From: Galbibacter mesophilus
GTDB taxonomy: Bacteria; Bacteroidota; Bacteroidia; Flavobacteriales; Flavobacteriaceae
Direction of reading: 5' to 3'
DNA length: 64,000 nucleotides
Assembly: GCF_023721415.1 (NCBI RefSeq)
Contig: NZ_JAMQVC010000001.1
Span: 1,364,001 to 1,428,000, forward strand
Below, piece by piece: positions 43,475 through 53,487 of the stretch. How positions within the stretch are numbered: position 1 is the first letter of the stretch; each line of letters begins with the position of its first letter. The position numbers and the translations under genes were made by a program. The notes beneath the pieces are model-generated. The model ran no database searches, was not told the origin of the DNA, and saw only the letters and a program-made list of their open reading frames with translations.

Positions 43475-43521
43475 ACCAAAAAATTTATTCATGCTATATT
43501 GCGTGAATAAATTTTTTTGGT
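43475..43521 (+). terminator. Hairpin between acpP and fabF
   Basis: ACCAAAAAATTTATTCA (43475-43491) pairs with 43504-43521 apart from one extra T. Likely an attenuator that lets acpP be expressed more strongly than fabF. Confidence 0.6.
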
Positions 43522-43554
43522 AGATTATTATTTATCAGAATAAAAAATATTCAG

Positions 43555-44805
43555 ATGAAATTAAAGCGAGTTGTAGTAACAGGATTAGGAGCATTAACCC
43601 CCATAGGGAATACTGTAGACGAATATTGGAACAGTCTTTTAAATGGCGTTAGTGGAGCTGCTCCAGTAACCCATTTTGATGCTGAAAAATTTAAAACGCA
43701 ATTCGCCTGTGAAGTTAAAAACTTCGATCCAACCAACTTTATAGACAGAAAAGAAGCGCGCCGTATGGATCGCTTCGCTCAATATGCCATGGTAACGGCA
43801 GATGAAGCCTTGAAAGACTCTGGACTTGACATCGAAAAGGTGAACAAGTATAGAGTAGGCGTTATTTGGGGGGCCGGAATTGGAGGATTGGAAACTTTTC
43901 AAGAAGAAGTAACCAATTATGCGCTTGGTGACGGAAGTCCTAGGTTCAACCCTTTCTTTATCCCTAAAATGATTGCAGATATTGCCCCTGGATTGATTTC
44001 CATTAAAAATGGATTCATGGGTCCAAATTACACTACGGTGTCTGCATGTGCATCTTCAGCCAATGCTATTATCGATGCTTTAAATTCCATTCGCTTAGGA
44101 ACTACCGACGTAGTAATTACAGGAGGTTCTGAAGCAGCAGTTACTGCTGCTGGAATGGGTGGATTTAATGCTATGCACGCTATGAGTACCCGAAACGACG
44201 ACCCAAAAACAGCATCAAGACCTTTTGATGCAAATCGGGACGGTTTTGTTTTGGGAGAAGGCTCTGGAGCGTTGGTGCTAGAAGAGTATGATCACGCAGT
44301 TGCACGTGGTGCAAAAATTTATGCTGAAGTAATTGGTGGCGGATTATCATCTGATGCTTACCACATGACGGCTCCGCATCCTGAAGGGATTGGTGTAGTA
44401 GCTGTAATGGAAAACTGCCTTAACAACGCCGGACTAAAACCGGAAGATGTAGATACCATAAATACACATGGTACTTCTACTCCTCTTGGGGATGTTGCAG
44501 AATTGAAGGCTATTGGTAAAGTGTTTGGTGAAAACGCATACAACATTAATATCAATTCTACTAAATCCATGACGGGTCACTTATTAGGAGCCGCAGGTGC
44601 AGTAGAAGCGATTGCCTCTATTTTAGCAATAGAGCACGGTGTTGTGCCTCCAACTATTAACCATTCTACAAAGGATGAAAATATTGATCCTAAGCTTAAT
44701 TTAACCCTAAATGAAGCGCAAAAGAGAGATGTTAAGGTTGCTATGAGTAACACCTTCGGATTTGGTGGTCATAATGCCTGTGTGATGTTTAAAAAGCTAG
44801 ATTAG
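43555..44805 (+). CDS. fabF: Beta-ketoacyl-ACP synthase II
   Basis: 416 residues. RVVVTGLGALTPIGN at the start, active-site Cys in TVSACASSANAI, and the two His in NTHGTSTPLGD and STKSMTGHLLGAAG. Condensing enzyme of fatty-acid elongation. Preceded by acpP. Confidence 0.97.
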   Translation: MKLKRVVVTGLGALTPIGNTVDEYWNSLLNGVSGAAPVTHFDAEKFKTQFACEVKNFDPTNFIDRKEARRMDRFAQYAMVTADEALKDSGLDIEKVNKYRVGVIWGAGIGGLETFQEEVTNYALGDGSPRFNPFFIPKMIADIAPGLISIKNGFMGPNYTTVSACASSANAIIDALNSIRLGTTDVVITGGSEAAVTAAGMGGFNAMHAMSTRNDDPKTASRPFDANRDGFVLGEGSGALVLEEYDHAVARGAKIYAEVIGGGLSSDAYHMTAPHPEGIGVVAVMENCLNNAGLKPEDVDTINTHGTSTPLGDVAELKAIGKVFGENAYNININSTKSMTGHLLGAAGAVEAIASILAIEHGVVPPTINHSTKDENIDPKLNLTLNEAQKRDVKVAMSNTFGFGGHNACVMFKKLD

Positions 44806-44818
44806 TTAAAAATACTGA

Positions 44819-45559
44819 ATGAAGATCATTCGAAAAATATTAAATTCCCGGTCACAAGATGACGGGGATTTTTTTTTAGAAATCTGGCAGATTTTAGGTT
44901 TTAAACCTAAAGACATCAATCTCTACAAAAAAGCGTTTACGCATCGATCCTACAATATAAAAGACGAAAATGGTCTTCCTGTAAACTACGAACGTCTAGA
45001 ATTTTTGGGGGACACTATGTTGGGTTCTATTATTTCCAATTATCTTTATAATGAAGTGCCCGATGGAGACGAAGGATACCTTACTAAAATGCGGTCTAAG
45101 ATTGTAAGTAGGGAACACTTGAACGAACTGGGGAAAGATTTAAACCTTATAAAATTTGTAAAAAGTAAGATTCCAAACGAACATTTTGGTGATAACATTC
45201 ATGGAAATGTTTTTGAAGCTTTGGTAGGCGCTATTTTTCTGGACCGTGGTTTTGTGTATTGTGAGCGTTTTATTCACAAAAGAGTAATTGTGCCCTATGT
45301 AGATATAGAAAGTTTGGAAGGAAAGATTATTAGTTACAAAAGCCTGATAATTGAATGGTGCCAAAAAGAAAAAAAGGAATTTCTATTTGATACATACGAA
45401 GACAACGGAAACGATGAATTAAAGCATTTTGCCGTAAAACTTTTCATTAATAAAAAAGTGGTTGCCAAAGCTAGGGCTACCTCTAAGAAGAAAGCAGAAG
45501 AAAGCGCTGCTAAAAGAGCATACTACGCGCTACAGGATAAAATTGATGATTTTCTGTAA
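44819..45559 (+). CDS. rnc: Ribonuclease III
   Basis: 246 residues: signature NYERLEFLGDTMLGSIIS (with Thr where Ala is usual) and the second catalytic region GNVFEALVGAIFLDRGF, then a dsRNA-binding domain ending KARATSKKKAEESAAKRAYYAL. Processes rRNA and other double-stranded RNA. Starts 13 bp after fabF, probably co-transcribed. Confidence 0.95.
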   Translation: MKIIRKILNSRSQDDGDFFLEIWQILGFKPKDINLYKKAFTHRSYNIKDENGLPVNYERLEFLGDTMLGSIISNYLYNEVPDGDEGYLTKMRSKIVSREHLNELGKDLNLIKFVKSKIPNEHFGDNIHGNVFEALVGAIFLDRGFVYCERFIHKRVIVPYVDIESLEGKIISYKSLIIEWCQKEKKEFLFDTYEDNGNDELKHFAVKLFINKKVVAKARATSKKKAEESAAKRAYYALQDKIDDFL

Positions 45560-45675
45560 TTATTATTTTATTGTAAACTATAACGTTTTCGCTTTAAAAT
45601 ACAGACAATCAGTCGTTGAAAAGTTGCTAAGTCACAGTTATAATTATATATTTACACTTCCGTGTAAACTCGTAT

Positions 45676-46164
45676 ATGGCTATCTATAAACTATTAGACG
45701 ATTTTTATGAACACTCTTATACATTAATCGCTATTCACGGATCTTTAGCCGATTATAAGTTAGCTTACTTATTAAACTTAGAGTTCCAAATTAAATTACA
45801 GCGGTTGAATACTGATGTAAATATTGCTGAAGAAAAGAGTGTGCCCACTTTTAAGTGGTTTGATGACGAAAATGAGGTGTCATGGGCCTTGGTTAAGAAT
45901 AAAACGAGTATAGAAACGAGTATAGAGCTGGCCAATGTTACTACGGGGCTTTTTGGAGCCGATAAGGCCACTCGAAATGCTTTTTTTATATCAGAATATA
46001 GTAAAGTGGACTATTTTTTGAAAATTGATGAAGAAGGACCATACCATAAGGAAATTGAAGTGCTAATGGCACTTAAAAAAATACCAGGTATAATTACCGC
46101 CTATAAGGTAGAAACACAACAACTAAAATCTAAAAATAATTTAATTTTTCTAACGAATGCCTAA
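45676..46164 (+). CDS. IPExxxVDY-type small protein
   Basis: 162 residues of unknown function, starting MAIYKLLDDFYEHSYTLIAIHG, matching the Flavobacteriia family that sits between rnc and pyk. The name-giving motif is not clearly present here in the expected spelling (KKIPGIITAYKV near the end), so this may be a divergent member. It overlaps pyk by 8 bp. Confidence 0.65.
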   Translation: MAIYKLLDDFYEHSYTLIAIHGSLADYKLAYLLNLEFQIKLQRLNTDVNIAEEKSVPTFKWFDDENEVSWALVKNKTSIETSIELANVTTGLFGADKATRNAFFISEYSKVDYFLKIDEEGPYHKEIEVLMALKKIPGIITAYKVETQQLKSKNNLIFLTNA

Positions 46165-47584
46165 TAGAAAAAAGACAAAAATTGTAGCTACACTTGGACC
46201 CGCCACCAGTAGCAAAGAGGTCTTAAAAGACATGATTGAAGCCGGTGTGAATGTGTTTAGAATTAATTTTTCGCACGCAAATTATGATGACGTAAAAGAA
46301 CGAATCGATATGATTCGCTCCTTGAATAAAGAGTACAATTACAATACCGCTATCCTTGCCGATCTTCAGGGGCCTAAACTTCGTGTTGGGGTTATGAAGG
46401 AGGATGTTATCGTAAGTAAGGACGACGAAATCACTTTTGTTACCGGTGAGCCTTTTGAAGGAGACGGTGAGCGTGTTTACATGAACTACAAAGAATTCCC
46501 AAGTGATGTAAAGCCTGGAGAACGCATTCTTTTAGATGATGGGAAACTTATGTTCGAAGTAGTTTCTACCGATAAAAAGAGCGAAGTAAAAGCCAAAGTA
46601 ATTCAGGGAGGACCGTTGCGTTCGAAAAAAGGAGTTAACCTGCCGAATACCGATATATCTTTGCCAGCACTAACTAAAAAAGATATTAAAGACGCCATTT
46701 TTGCGGTTAAGCAAGATGTGGATTGGATTGCCTTGTCTTTTGTGCGCCACAGTGAAGATTTAATGGATCTTCAAAAGCTCATCTCAGAGCACACAGACCA
46801 AAAAATACCGATTGTAGCCAAAATTGAAAAGCCAGAAGCAGTAGAAAATATCGATAAGATTGTAGCGCATTGTGATGGTTTAATGGTTGCACGAGGAGAT
46901 TTGGGAGTAGAGATACCTGCGCAAGAAGTTCCTTTAGTACAAAAGCAATTGGTGCTACGTGCTAAAAAAGCTAGAATTCCGGTAATCATCGCCACACAAA
47001 TGATGGAAACTATGATTTCCAGTCTAACGCCTACACGTGCAGAAGTAAATGACGTTGCCAACTCGGTAATGGATGGTGCAGATGCTGTGATGTTGTCTGG
47101 GGAAACTTCCGTAGGAGCGTATCCTGTTCAAGTAATTGAAAAGATGTCGAGTATTATCAATAGTGTGGAGCACTCTCATTTAATTAAAGTTCCACAGGAG
47201 CCGCCACACATTAAAACCAAGCGTTACATTACCAAATCGGTATGTTTTCACGCGGCAAGTATGGCAAACGAAATAAATGCAAAAGCAATTACCACGTTAA
47301 CCAATAGTGGATATACGGCTTTTCAAATTTCTGCATGGAGACCTAAAGCACACATTTTAGTGTTCACTTCCAATAAGCGAATCTTAACTCAGTTGAGCTT
47401 GCTTTGGGGTGTTACTGCGTTTTATTATGATAAATTTGTAAGTACCGATCAAACTATCGAAGACGTTAATAAGTTTTCAGTAGAGCGAGGATTTTTGGAA
47501 AAGGGTGATATGATGATCAGCCTTGCTGCCATGCCTATAAAAGAAAAAGGAATGGTAAACACCTTAAGGGTTACCGAAATATAA
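46157..47584 (+). CDS. pyk: Pyruvate kinase
   Basis: 475 residues. KIVATLGPATSSKEVLKDMIEAGVNVFRINFSHA at the start, ADLQGPKLRVG, the catalytic region IPIVAKIEKPEAVENID, and DGLMVARGDLGVEIPAQEVP, then MMETMI and the allosteric C-domain. Converts PEP and ADP to pyruvate and ATP. Confidence 0.97.
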   Translation: MPNRKKTKIVATLGPATSSKEVLKDMIEAGVNVFRINFSHANYDDVKERIDMIRSLNKEYNYNTAILADLQGPKLRVGVMKEDVIVSKDDEITFVTGEPFEGDGERVYMNYKEFPSDVKPGERILLDDGKLMFEVVSTDKKSEVKAKVIQGGPLRSKKGVNLPNTDISLPALTKKDIKDAIFAVKQDVDWIALSFVRHSEDLMDLQKLISEHTDQKIPIVAKIEKPEAVENIDKIVAHCDGLMVARGDLGVEIPAQEVPLVQKQLVLRAKKARIPVIIATQMMETMISSLTPTRAEVNDVANSVMDGADAVMLSGETSVGAYPVQVIEKMSSIINSVEHSHLIKVPQEPPHIKTKRYITKSVCFHAASMANEINAKAITTLTNSGYTAFQISAWRPKAHILVFTSNKRILTQLSLLWGVTAFYYDKFVSTDQTIEDVNKFSVERGFLEKGDMMISLAAMPIKEKGMVNTLRVTEI

Positions 47585-47606
47585 AAACATATAACTATTT
47601 TTTTAG

Positions 47607-47640
47607 AACACCCGTACAGTAATTGTGCGGGTGTTTTTTT
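47607..47640 (+). terminator. pyk terminator
   Basis: AACACCCG / CGGGTGTT hairpin with a T run. Confidence 0.85.
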
Positions 47641-47917
47641 ATGGATTATTTTATAGAACTCATTAAACTTCATATATTTACTTATACCAGTTTTTGTTTG
47701 AAATTACGGAAAAGAAAATGATGATTTTTTATTTATGTGAAGAAGAAAACTAAGACGTAGCCATAAGCTACGTTTTCTTTTTATTCTGAAATAGAAAGGA
47801 AAAAGGGGCATTTTATAACGGTTATTTCAAATAGGAAATGGTATTGAAGTCGGCTTAACTATTTTAAATAGCCGACTACTTTGTTTAACTATTTTACATA
47901 ACCAACCAACTTTGAAA
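47641..47917. promoter_or_regulatory. Gap before the sulfatases with two further inverted repeats
   Basis: ACGTAGC (47755-47761) / GCTACGT (47767-47773) followed by TTTTCTTTTTATT may be a second terminator. AGTCGGCT (47848-47855) / AGCCGACT (47870-47877) lies 40 bp before the sulfatase start, and TTAACTATTTTA occurs twice, once inside that dyad and once after it: a possible operator for the sulfatase genes. No gene in the gap. Confidence 0.4.
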
Positions 47918-49339
47918 ATGAATACACGTAAATCGCTTCTTTTATTATTTCTTTTTGGAATATTCAGTACTGTTTTTTCCTATGCTCAATCGTCATCTAA
48001 AAAAATGAATTTCATTGTCATCTTTGCGGATGATTTAGGCTATGGAGATCTAAGTTCGTATGGACACCCAACAATTAGGACGCCACACTTGGATAAAATG
48101 GCTACGGAAGGACAGAAATGGACTAACTTTTACGTTGGTGCCAGTGTTTGTACCCCGAGTCGGGCGGCTTTACTTACAGGAAGGCTTCCCATTAGAAACG
48201 GTATGATGGGCAACAAAGAGCGCGTGTTGTTCCCAGATTCTATGCACGGAATTCCTTCAGAAGAAATTACCATAGCAGAGCAATTAAAAAAAGTGGGCTA
48301 TGCAACGGCATGTGTTGGTAAGTGGCATTTGGGACATAAAGAGCAGTGCTTGCCTACCAATAACGGCTTTGATTACTATTTTGGAATTCCCTATTCAAAC
48401 GATATGAGTTTCTCAGGTGAATTTAGTTCAGCGGAAGAAAGAAAGGATGTTTTAGGAGGTTCAAAGGAAACAAAATCAGAATATTTTAATGTCCCATTGC
48501 TTCGGAATGAAAAAATTTTAGAACAGCCGGCAGACCAAACGACTATTACCAAAAGGTATACTGAAGAAGCGGTATCTTATATTAAAAAGAATAAAGCAAA
48601 GCCTTTTTTCTTGTATTTGGCGCATAACCTTCCGCACATACCTTTGTTTGCATCGAAAGATTTTCTAGGCAAAAGTGATAGAGGATTGTACGGAGATGTG
48701 GTGGAAGAAATTGATTATGGAATAGGGGAAATCATAAAAACACTTAAGGAGGAAGGATTGGCAGAAAATACCATAGTTGTATTTACTTCAGACAATGGTC
48801 CGTGGTTGTCTTTTGATGAAAAAGGAGGTAGTGCAGGCTTGTTGAGAGCTGGAAAAGGAACCACATGGGAAGGCGGCATGCGAGAGCCGTGTATTTTTTG
48901 GTCGCCTGGGAATATCGCTCCGGGCATAATTCATGACTTAGGAGCTACAATGGATTTGCTTCCAACTTTCAGTGCTATTGCTAACGTTCCATTGCCGGAA
49001 AACCGTCCTTTAGATGGATACGACCTTTCACCAACACTTTTTCAGCAGAAAGCCTCTCCGCGGGATCATATTTATTACTATCGCAGTACAGAACTTTTCG
49101 CCTATAGAGAAGGGCCTTATAAAGTGCATTTTGTCACGCAAGGTGCCTATGGTCAATTTGGGGGAAGGGAAGAACATAGGCAACCATTACTTTATAATTT
49201 AAATGAAGATCCTTCTGAAAAATATAATATTGCTGACAAGCATCCGGAGATTATTGCACGGCTCCAAGCTCGCATACAAAAAGATACACTTTCAATTGAA
49301 AGAGGAAAAGATCAGTTAAGAGATAGATCCGGAAAGTAA
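47918..49339 (+). CDS. Secreted sulfatase (arylsulfatase-like)
   Basis: About 473 residues from ATG 47918 (MNTRKSLLLLFLFG) with a signal peptide ending YAQ. S1 sulfatase: IVIFADDLGYGDLSSYG (metal-binding DD), the active-site motif CTPSRAALLTGR, whose Cys is converted to formylglycine, and GKWHLGH. Removes sulfate from a glycan in the periplasm. Starts an operon with the next sulfatase (1-bp gap). A sulfatase-maturating enzyme must be encoded elsewhere. Confidence 0.93.
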   Translation: MNTRKSLLLLFLFGIFSTVFSYAQSSSKKMNFIVIFADDLGYGDLSSYGHPTIRTPHLDKMATEGQKWTNFYVGASVCTPSRAALLTGRLPIRNGMMGNKERVLFPDSMHGIPSEEITIAEQLKKVGYATACVGKWHLGHKEQCLPTNNGFDYYFGIPYSNDMSFSGEFSSAEERKDVLGGSKETKSEYFNVPLLRNEKILEQPADQTTITKRYTEEAVSYIKKNKAKPFFLYLAHNLPHIPLFASKDFLGKSDRGLYGDVVEEIDYGIGEIIKTLKEEGLAENTIVVFTSDNGPWLSFDEKGGSAGLLRAGKGTTWEGGMREPCIFWSPGNIAPGIIHDLGATMDLLPTFSAIANVPLPENRPLDGYDLSPTLFQQKASPRDHIYYYRSTELFAYREGPYKVHFVTQGAYGQFGGREEHRQPLLYNLNEDPSEKYNIADKHPEIIARLQARIQKDTLSIERGKDQLRDRSGK

Positions 49340-49340
49340 G

Positions 49341-50684
49341 ATGAAAACAATAAAAAAGCTTTTCCTGATATGTGTATTTTGTAATATTTCGGTTATTGCT
49401 GCCCAAGTTCGACCTAATATTTTGCTTATTTGCACAGACGACCAAGGGTATCATGATGTTTCGTATTACGGAACGGAGGATATTGAAACGCCTAATATTG
49501 ATGGAATTGCTTTAAACGGCATTCGTTTCGATAACTTTTATGCGAATAGTTCGGTTTGTTCACCAACCCGTGCTTCTTTGCTTTCAGGAACCTACCCCAG
49601 TTATGTTGGGGTGCCTGGGGTGATAAGAACAGACTCTGAAAACAGTTGGGGTTACCTTTCCGATAACTTTCCGCTTTTACCTTCACAATTGAAAAAAGTG
49701 GGATACAACACGGCTATTGTTGGAAAATGGCATTTAGGGTTGGAGTCTCCAAATCTTCCGAATGAAAAAGGATTTGATTTTTTTAAAGGATGGATAGGCG
49801 ATATGATGGACGATTATTGGGAGCATAAAAGGCACGGCATAAACTATATGCGTTTCAATTCAAAAGAAATAAATCCTAAAGGCCACGCAACAGATTTATT
49901 TACGGATTGGGCGATATCGTATATTCAAGAACAAAAGAAGAACGATAATCCTTTTTTTCTGTATCTAGCCTATAATGCGCCTCACTTTCCTGTTCAACCG
50001 CCGAAGGAATGGTTGGAAAAAGTTACAGAACGCGAAAAACCAATTGATTCTACGCGGGCTAAGCTGGTTGCTTTTATTGAACACATGGACGACGGAATTG
50101 GAAAAGTAATAAAAGCTCTTAAAACTTCTGGGCAGTATGAGAATACAATTATAATATTCACGAGCGATAACGGTGGACATTTACCAAGTATGGCGAATAA
50201 CGGTCCTTTGAGAGACGGGAAAGGAACCATGTATGAAGGCGGACTAAGGGTTCCTACATGTATCAGTTGGGATGGAGTTATAGCCCCAAACAGAATTTCT
50301 GAGAATGTACATTTATCGATGGATGTTTATCCAACATTGCTTGATATGGTAGGACTGTCTGCACCGAAAAAAATTGAAGGGGAAAGTTTCTATAAAGAAA
50401 TTCTAAACAAAGAAGATTATACCCCGAACGAGGAACGGTTGCTTTATTTTGTAAGAAGGGAAGGTAGAAGTGCTTATGGAGGAAAAGCGATTATGGCGCT
50501 TAGAAAAGGGGACTGGAAACTATTGCAGAACAACCCGTATAGGCCGTTGGAATTATACAATTTGAAGAATGATCCTTTGGAGCAAACGAATCTTTTAAAT
50601 AAATACCCTGATACAGTAAAGTATCTGCAAAGGGAGTTAATGAAAATATATCAAAAGGAAGGCGCTGTGCCTTGGCAAAAGTAA
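49341..50684 (+). CDS. Secreted sulfatase, second
   Basis: 447 residues; signal peptide MKTIKKLFLICVFCNISVIAAQ. S1 sulfatase with LLICTDDQGYHDVSYYG, active-site CSPTRASLLSGTYP (Cys-x-Pro-x-Arg), GKWHLGLE and FTSDNGGH. Similar to the first sulfatase but clearly diverged, so the pair probably removes two different sulfate groups. Substrate not readable. Confidence 0.92.
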   Translation: MKTIKKLFLICVFCNISVIAAQVRPNILLICTDDQGYHDVSYYGTEDIETPNIDGIALNGIRFDNFYANSSVCSPTRASLLSGTYPSYVGVPGVIRTDSENSWGYLSDNFPLLPSQLKKVGYNTAIVGKWHLGLESPNLPNEKGFDFFKGWIGDMMDDYWEHKRHGINYMRFNSKEINPKGHATDLFTDWAISYIQEQKKNDNPFFLYLAYNAPHFPVQPPKEWLEKVTEREKPIDSTRAKLVAFIEHMDDGIGKVIKALKTSGQYENTIIIFTSDNGGHLPSMANNGPLRDGKGTMYEGGLRVPTCISWDGVIAPNRISENVHLSMDVYPTLLDMVGLSAPKKIEGESFYKEILNKEDYTPNEERLLYFVRREGRSAYGGKAIMALRKGDWKLLQNNPYRPLELYNLKNDPLEQTNLLNKYPDTVKYLQRELMKIYQKEGAVPWQK

Positions 50685-50748
50685 ATCCCAATAAATAAAG
50701 CTGCTGATATTTGAAGGAAGTTTTTTTCAATGTTTTGGAATGAAATTT

Positions 50749-50782
50749 AAACCCCAAAGGTTTTTAAAACCTTTGGGGTTTT
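50749..50782. terminator. Terminator between the sulfatase and DUF1080 genes
   Basis: AAACCCCAAAGGTTTT and its complement separated by 2 bases, with T runs on both sides; serves both converging units. Confidence 0.8.
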
Positions 50783-50814
50783 AGTTTTTGGTATTCCACA
50801 GCCGAAGTAATTTA

Positions 50815-51645
50815 TTACAATTCTCTCAACCAAATATTTCTATAGCTTACACGGCTATTATCTCCGTGATCTTGTAGTTTAATAGGACCTTTTCCATGAG
50901 GTTCGTTTTTAGGCCACCCGATGTATGGAGTTGTACCCTTTATTTCCGTGTGGTCTTGAATAAGAACTCCATTGTGCAGAACAGTAACCGTAGCAGATTT
51001 TATCTTACCGCCTTGGTCGTTAAATTCTGGCGCGTGATAAATAATATCATAGGTGTTCCATTCACCCGAAGGTACAGAAGATTTTGCCAACGGAGCACCT
51101 TGTTTGTAGATAGAACCTACTTGCCCATTGGTGTAAGTGTCGTTATTATTGTTGTCCAATACTTGAATTTCATAAATTCCTTGTAAGAAAACCCCACTAT
51201 TTGCTCTACTCTGACCTTCACCTTGGATCTCTGCTGGGGATTTCCATTCAATGTGAAGTTGAAAATCACCAAATTTTTGTTTTGTTTGAATGTCGCCAGC
51301 CTTGTTCTTAACTGTCATGCTACCGTCATCGTTCAAAATCCAATCTGCTTGCGTGCCGTCTTCACTATTTACCCAATTATCTAGGCTTGTTCCATCGAAC
51401 AGGATAATAGCATCACTGGGTGCTCCATTTTTTTCAGTTGGATTTACGGTTGGTGGAACGGGCTCATACAATTCGGTTTCTTCGGGTTTCGTAGGCTCAG
51501 TTCCGCTGTATTCTGGATAGGTAATAACCTCTGGGGAAGTTACTGTATCTGAAACAACTTCTTCTTTTGCAGTTTCTTTTGGAGCGTTGTTGCAAGCTAA
51601 AAAGCTTGCAACAAACAGCAAGCCAATAAACGTTTTATTCATCAT
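50815..51645 (-). CDS. DUF1080 lipoprotein (3-keto-disaccharide hydrolase type), longer
   Basis: 276 residues; lipobox FLACN in the signal peptide. A Glu/Pro-rich linker (~40-75) leads to the DUF1080 concanavalin-like fold: ILFDGTSLDNWVNSEDGTQADWILNDDGSMTV, IHIEWKSP-like strand, SGVFLQGIYEIQVLDN and IWLREL at the end. Members are implicated in cleaving 3-keto-glycosides. Three bp after the next DUF1080 gene, so the two are co-transcribed. Confidence 0.9.
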   Translation of the reverse strand: MMNKTFIGLLFVASFLACNNAPKETAKEEVVSDTVTSPEVITYPEYSGTEPTKPEETELYEPVPPTVNPTEKNGAPSDAIILFDGTSLDNWVNSEDGTQADWILNDDGSMTVKNKAGDIQTKQKFGDFQLHIEWKSPAEIQGEGQSRANSGVFLQGIYEIQVLDNNNNDTYTNGQVGSIYKQGAPLAKSSVPSGEWNTYDIIYHAPEFNDQGGKIKSATVTVLHNGVLIQDHTEIKGTTPYIGWPKNEPHGKGPIKLQDHGDNSRVSYRNIWLREL

Positions 51646-51647
51646 TC

Positions 51648-52391
51648 TTAAAGTTCTTTAATTTTTATATTTCTGAAATACACCTTGTCTCCATGGTATT
51701 GCAGTCCGATTTTTCCTTTTTGAAAAGCTCCGAAACCTTCCCAATCCTTAAACTTGGAATTGGCAATCATCTCTTTCCACTTATCGCCATGAACAGGAAA
51801 CTCAACGATTTTTGTTCCGTTAAGGGTTACTTCCCCATGATTGGAGGTGTGATCAATTTTTATAACACAAGTATTCCACTCTCCAGCAGGTTTGGCAACA
51901 TCTTCAGAAGGAGCAATCATGTCGTACAATGCTCCCGCTTGGTGCGTGGTTCCGTTTTTAGCGTCAGGATGTCTTTCGTTATCCAGCACCTGAATTTCAG
52001 GGCCAGTTTTATAAGGTTGTCCATAATTTTCACCTTCCTGTACGCCCCAGAAAATACCGCTGTTTCCACCTTCGGATATTTTCCATTCTAAAGAAAGTAC
52101 AAAATTTTCGAATTCTTCATTAGTAACAATATTTCCAGCGTTATCGCCAGGAGTAAGTACCATGGCATCTCCTTCAATGGTCCAAGCTTCAGAAACTTCA
52201 CCACCATTATACATATGCCAAGCGCTGAAATCCTTACCATCAAAAAGGAATTCCCACTCATTTTCGGTTTTCACTTCTTTTTTTGTTTCCATTTCGGAGG
52301 CGACATCTTGGTTTTCTTCAGATTTCTTATTTTCCTTACAGGATAACATTGTCAAGGAAACGAGTGCCAAACAACTAACTATCTTTCTCAT
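51648..52391 (-). CDS. DUF1080 lipoprotein (3-keto-disaccharide hydrolase type)
   Basis: 247 residues; lipobox LTMLSC. DUF1080 domain: FLFDGKDFSAWHMYNGGEVSEAWTIEGDAMVLTPG, LSLEWKISEGGNSGIFWGV, TGPEIQVLDNERHPDAKNGTTHQAGALYDM and FRNIKIKEL at the end. Probably a periplasmic or outer-membrane enzyme acting on oxidised sugars. It lies 9 bp from the isomerase gene upstream. Confidence 0.92.
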   Translation of the reverse strand: MRKIVSCLALVSLTMLSCKENKKSEENQDVASEMETKKEVKTENEWEFLFDGKDFSAWHMYNGGEVSEAWTIEGDAMVLTPGDNAGNIVTNEEFENFVLSLEWKISEGGNSGIFWGVQEGENYGQPYKTGPEIQVLDNERHPDAKNGTTHQAGALYDMIAPSEDVAKPAGEWNTCVIKIDHTSNHGEVTLNGTKIVEFPVHGDKWKEMIANSKFKDWEGFGAFQKGKIGLQYHGDKVYFRNIKIKEL

Positions 52392-52400
52392 TTTAAATTT

Positions 52401-53453
52401 TTAAAGGTTTAAAATTCTCTTTAGTTTGGCTTCGTCAATGTCTGCACCTGCGAAGTCATCAAAAGCTCTTTCCGTAGCCTCGATAATATGCTTTTTTATG
52501 AAAGGAGCACCTTCGCGGGCACCTTGCTCTGGACTTTTAATGCAGCATTCCCACTCCATAACAGCCCATACATCGCAACCGTACTGCGTAAGTTTAGAGA
52601 AGATTTTTTTGAAATCAATTTGCCCATCGCCTAAAGAACGATATCTTCCAGCACGATCGCCCCAATTGTTGTACCCTCCAAAGGCACCTTTTTTACCAGT
52701 TGGATTAAATTCTGAATCCTTAACGTGGAAAGATTTTATGAACTCATGGTAATGGTCAATATATTCAATGTAGTCTAGTTGCTGAAGCACAAAATGCGAT
52801 GGGTCATACAAAATATTTACCCTTTTATGATTCCCCGTGGCTTCTAGAAAACGTTCGAAAGTATCTCCATCGTGGATATCTTCACCTGGATGAACTTCAT
52901 AACAAACATCTACACCTTGTTCGTCGAATTCATTTAAAATAGGAAGCCATCTATTGGCAAGTTCTTCAAAGCCCATTTCTACCAGTCCTGGTGGTCGTTG
53001 AGGCCATGGATGGAATGTATGCCAAAGCAATGCCCCAGAAAATGTAGCATGGGCATTAATACCTAAATGCCTACTCGCTTTGGCTGCTTTTTTAACTTGG
53101 TCTACCGCCCATTCGGTTCTTCCCTTAGGATTGTTTTTTAAATTATCCGGTGCGAAATTATCAAACATAATATCGTACGCTGGGTGAACGGCTACTAATT
53201 GTCCTTGCAAGTGCGTGGACAATTCCGTGATTTCCAATCCGTAGCTATTAACTTTTCCTTTTAGTTCATCGCAATAGGTTTTGCTTTCAGCAGCTTTGTC
53301 TAGGTCGATTAAAAATTTCTCCCAAGTTGGAATTTGAATACCCTTATACCCAAGATCGGCTGCCCATTTGCACATACCGTCAAGTGTATTAAAAGGCGCT
53401 TTATTATCTACAAATTGTGCTAAAAAAACTGCGGGTCCTTTAATGGTTTGCAT
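52401..53453 (-). CDS. Sugar phosphate isomerase/epimerase (TIM barrel)
   Basis: 350 residues: KWAADLGYKGIQIPTWE, CYEVHPGEDIHDGDTFERFL (Glu and His metal ligands), NILYDPSHFVLQQLDYIEYIDHYHEFIKSFHVKDSEF and AVMEWECCI (last metal ligand). A xylose-isomerase-like fold that binds a divalent metal. Adjacent to DUF1080 and Gfo/Idh genes, the set seen in keto-sugar metabolism; substrate not readable. Confidence 0.92.
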   Translation of the reverse strand: MQTIKGPAVFLAQFVDNKAPFNTLDGMCKWAADLGYKGIQIPTWEKFLIDLDKAAESKTYCDELKGKVNSYGLEITELSTHLQGQLVAVHPAYDIMFDNFAPDNLKNNPKGRTEWAVDQVKKAAKASRHLGINAHATFSGALLWHTFHPWPQRPPGLVEMGFEELANRWLPILNEFDEQGVDVCYEVHPGEDIHDGDTFERFLEATGNHKRVNILYDPSHFVLQQLDYIEYIDHYHEFIKSFHVKDSEFNPTGKKGAFGGYNNWGDRAGRYRSLGDGQIDFKKIFSKLTQYGCDVWAVMEWECCIKSPEQGAREGAPFIKKHIIEATERAFDDFAGADIDEAKLKRILNL

Positions 53454-53487
53454 TATTATGTAATTTAAATTTTAGTTGATTTTTGTT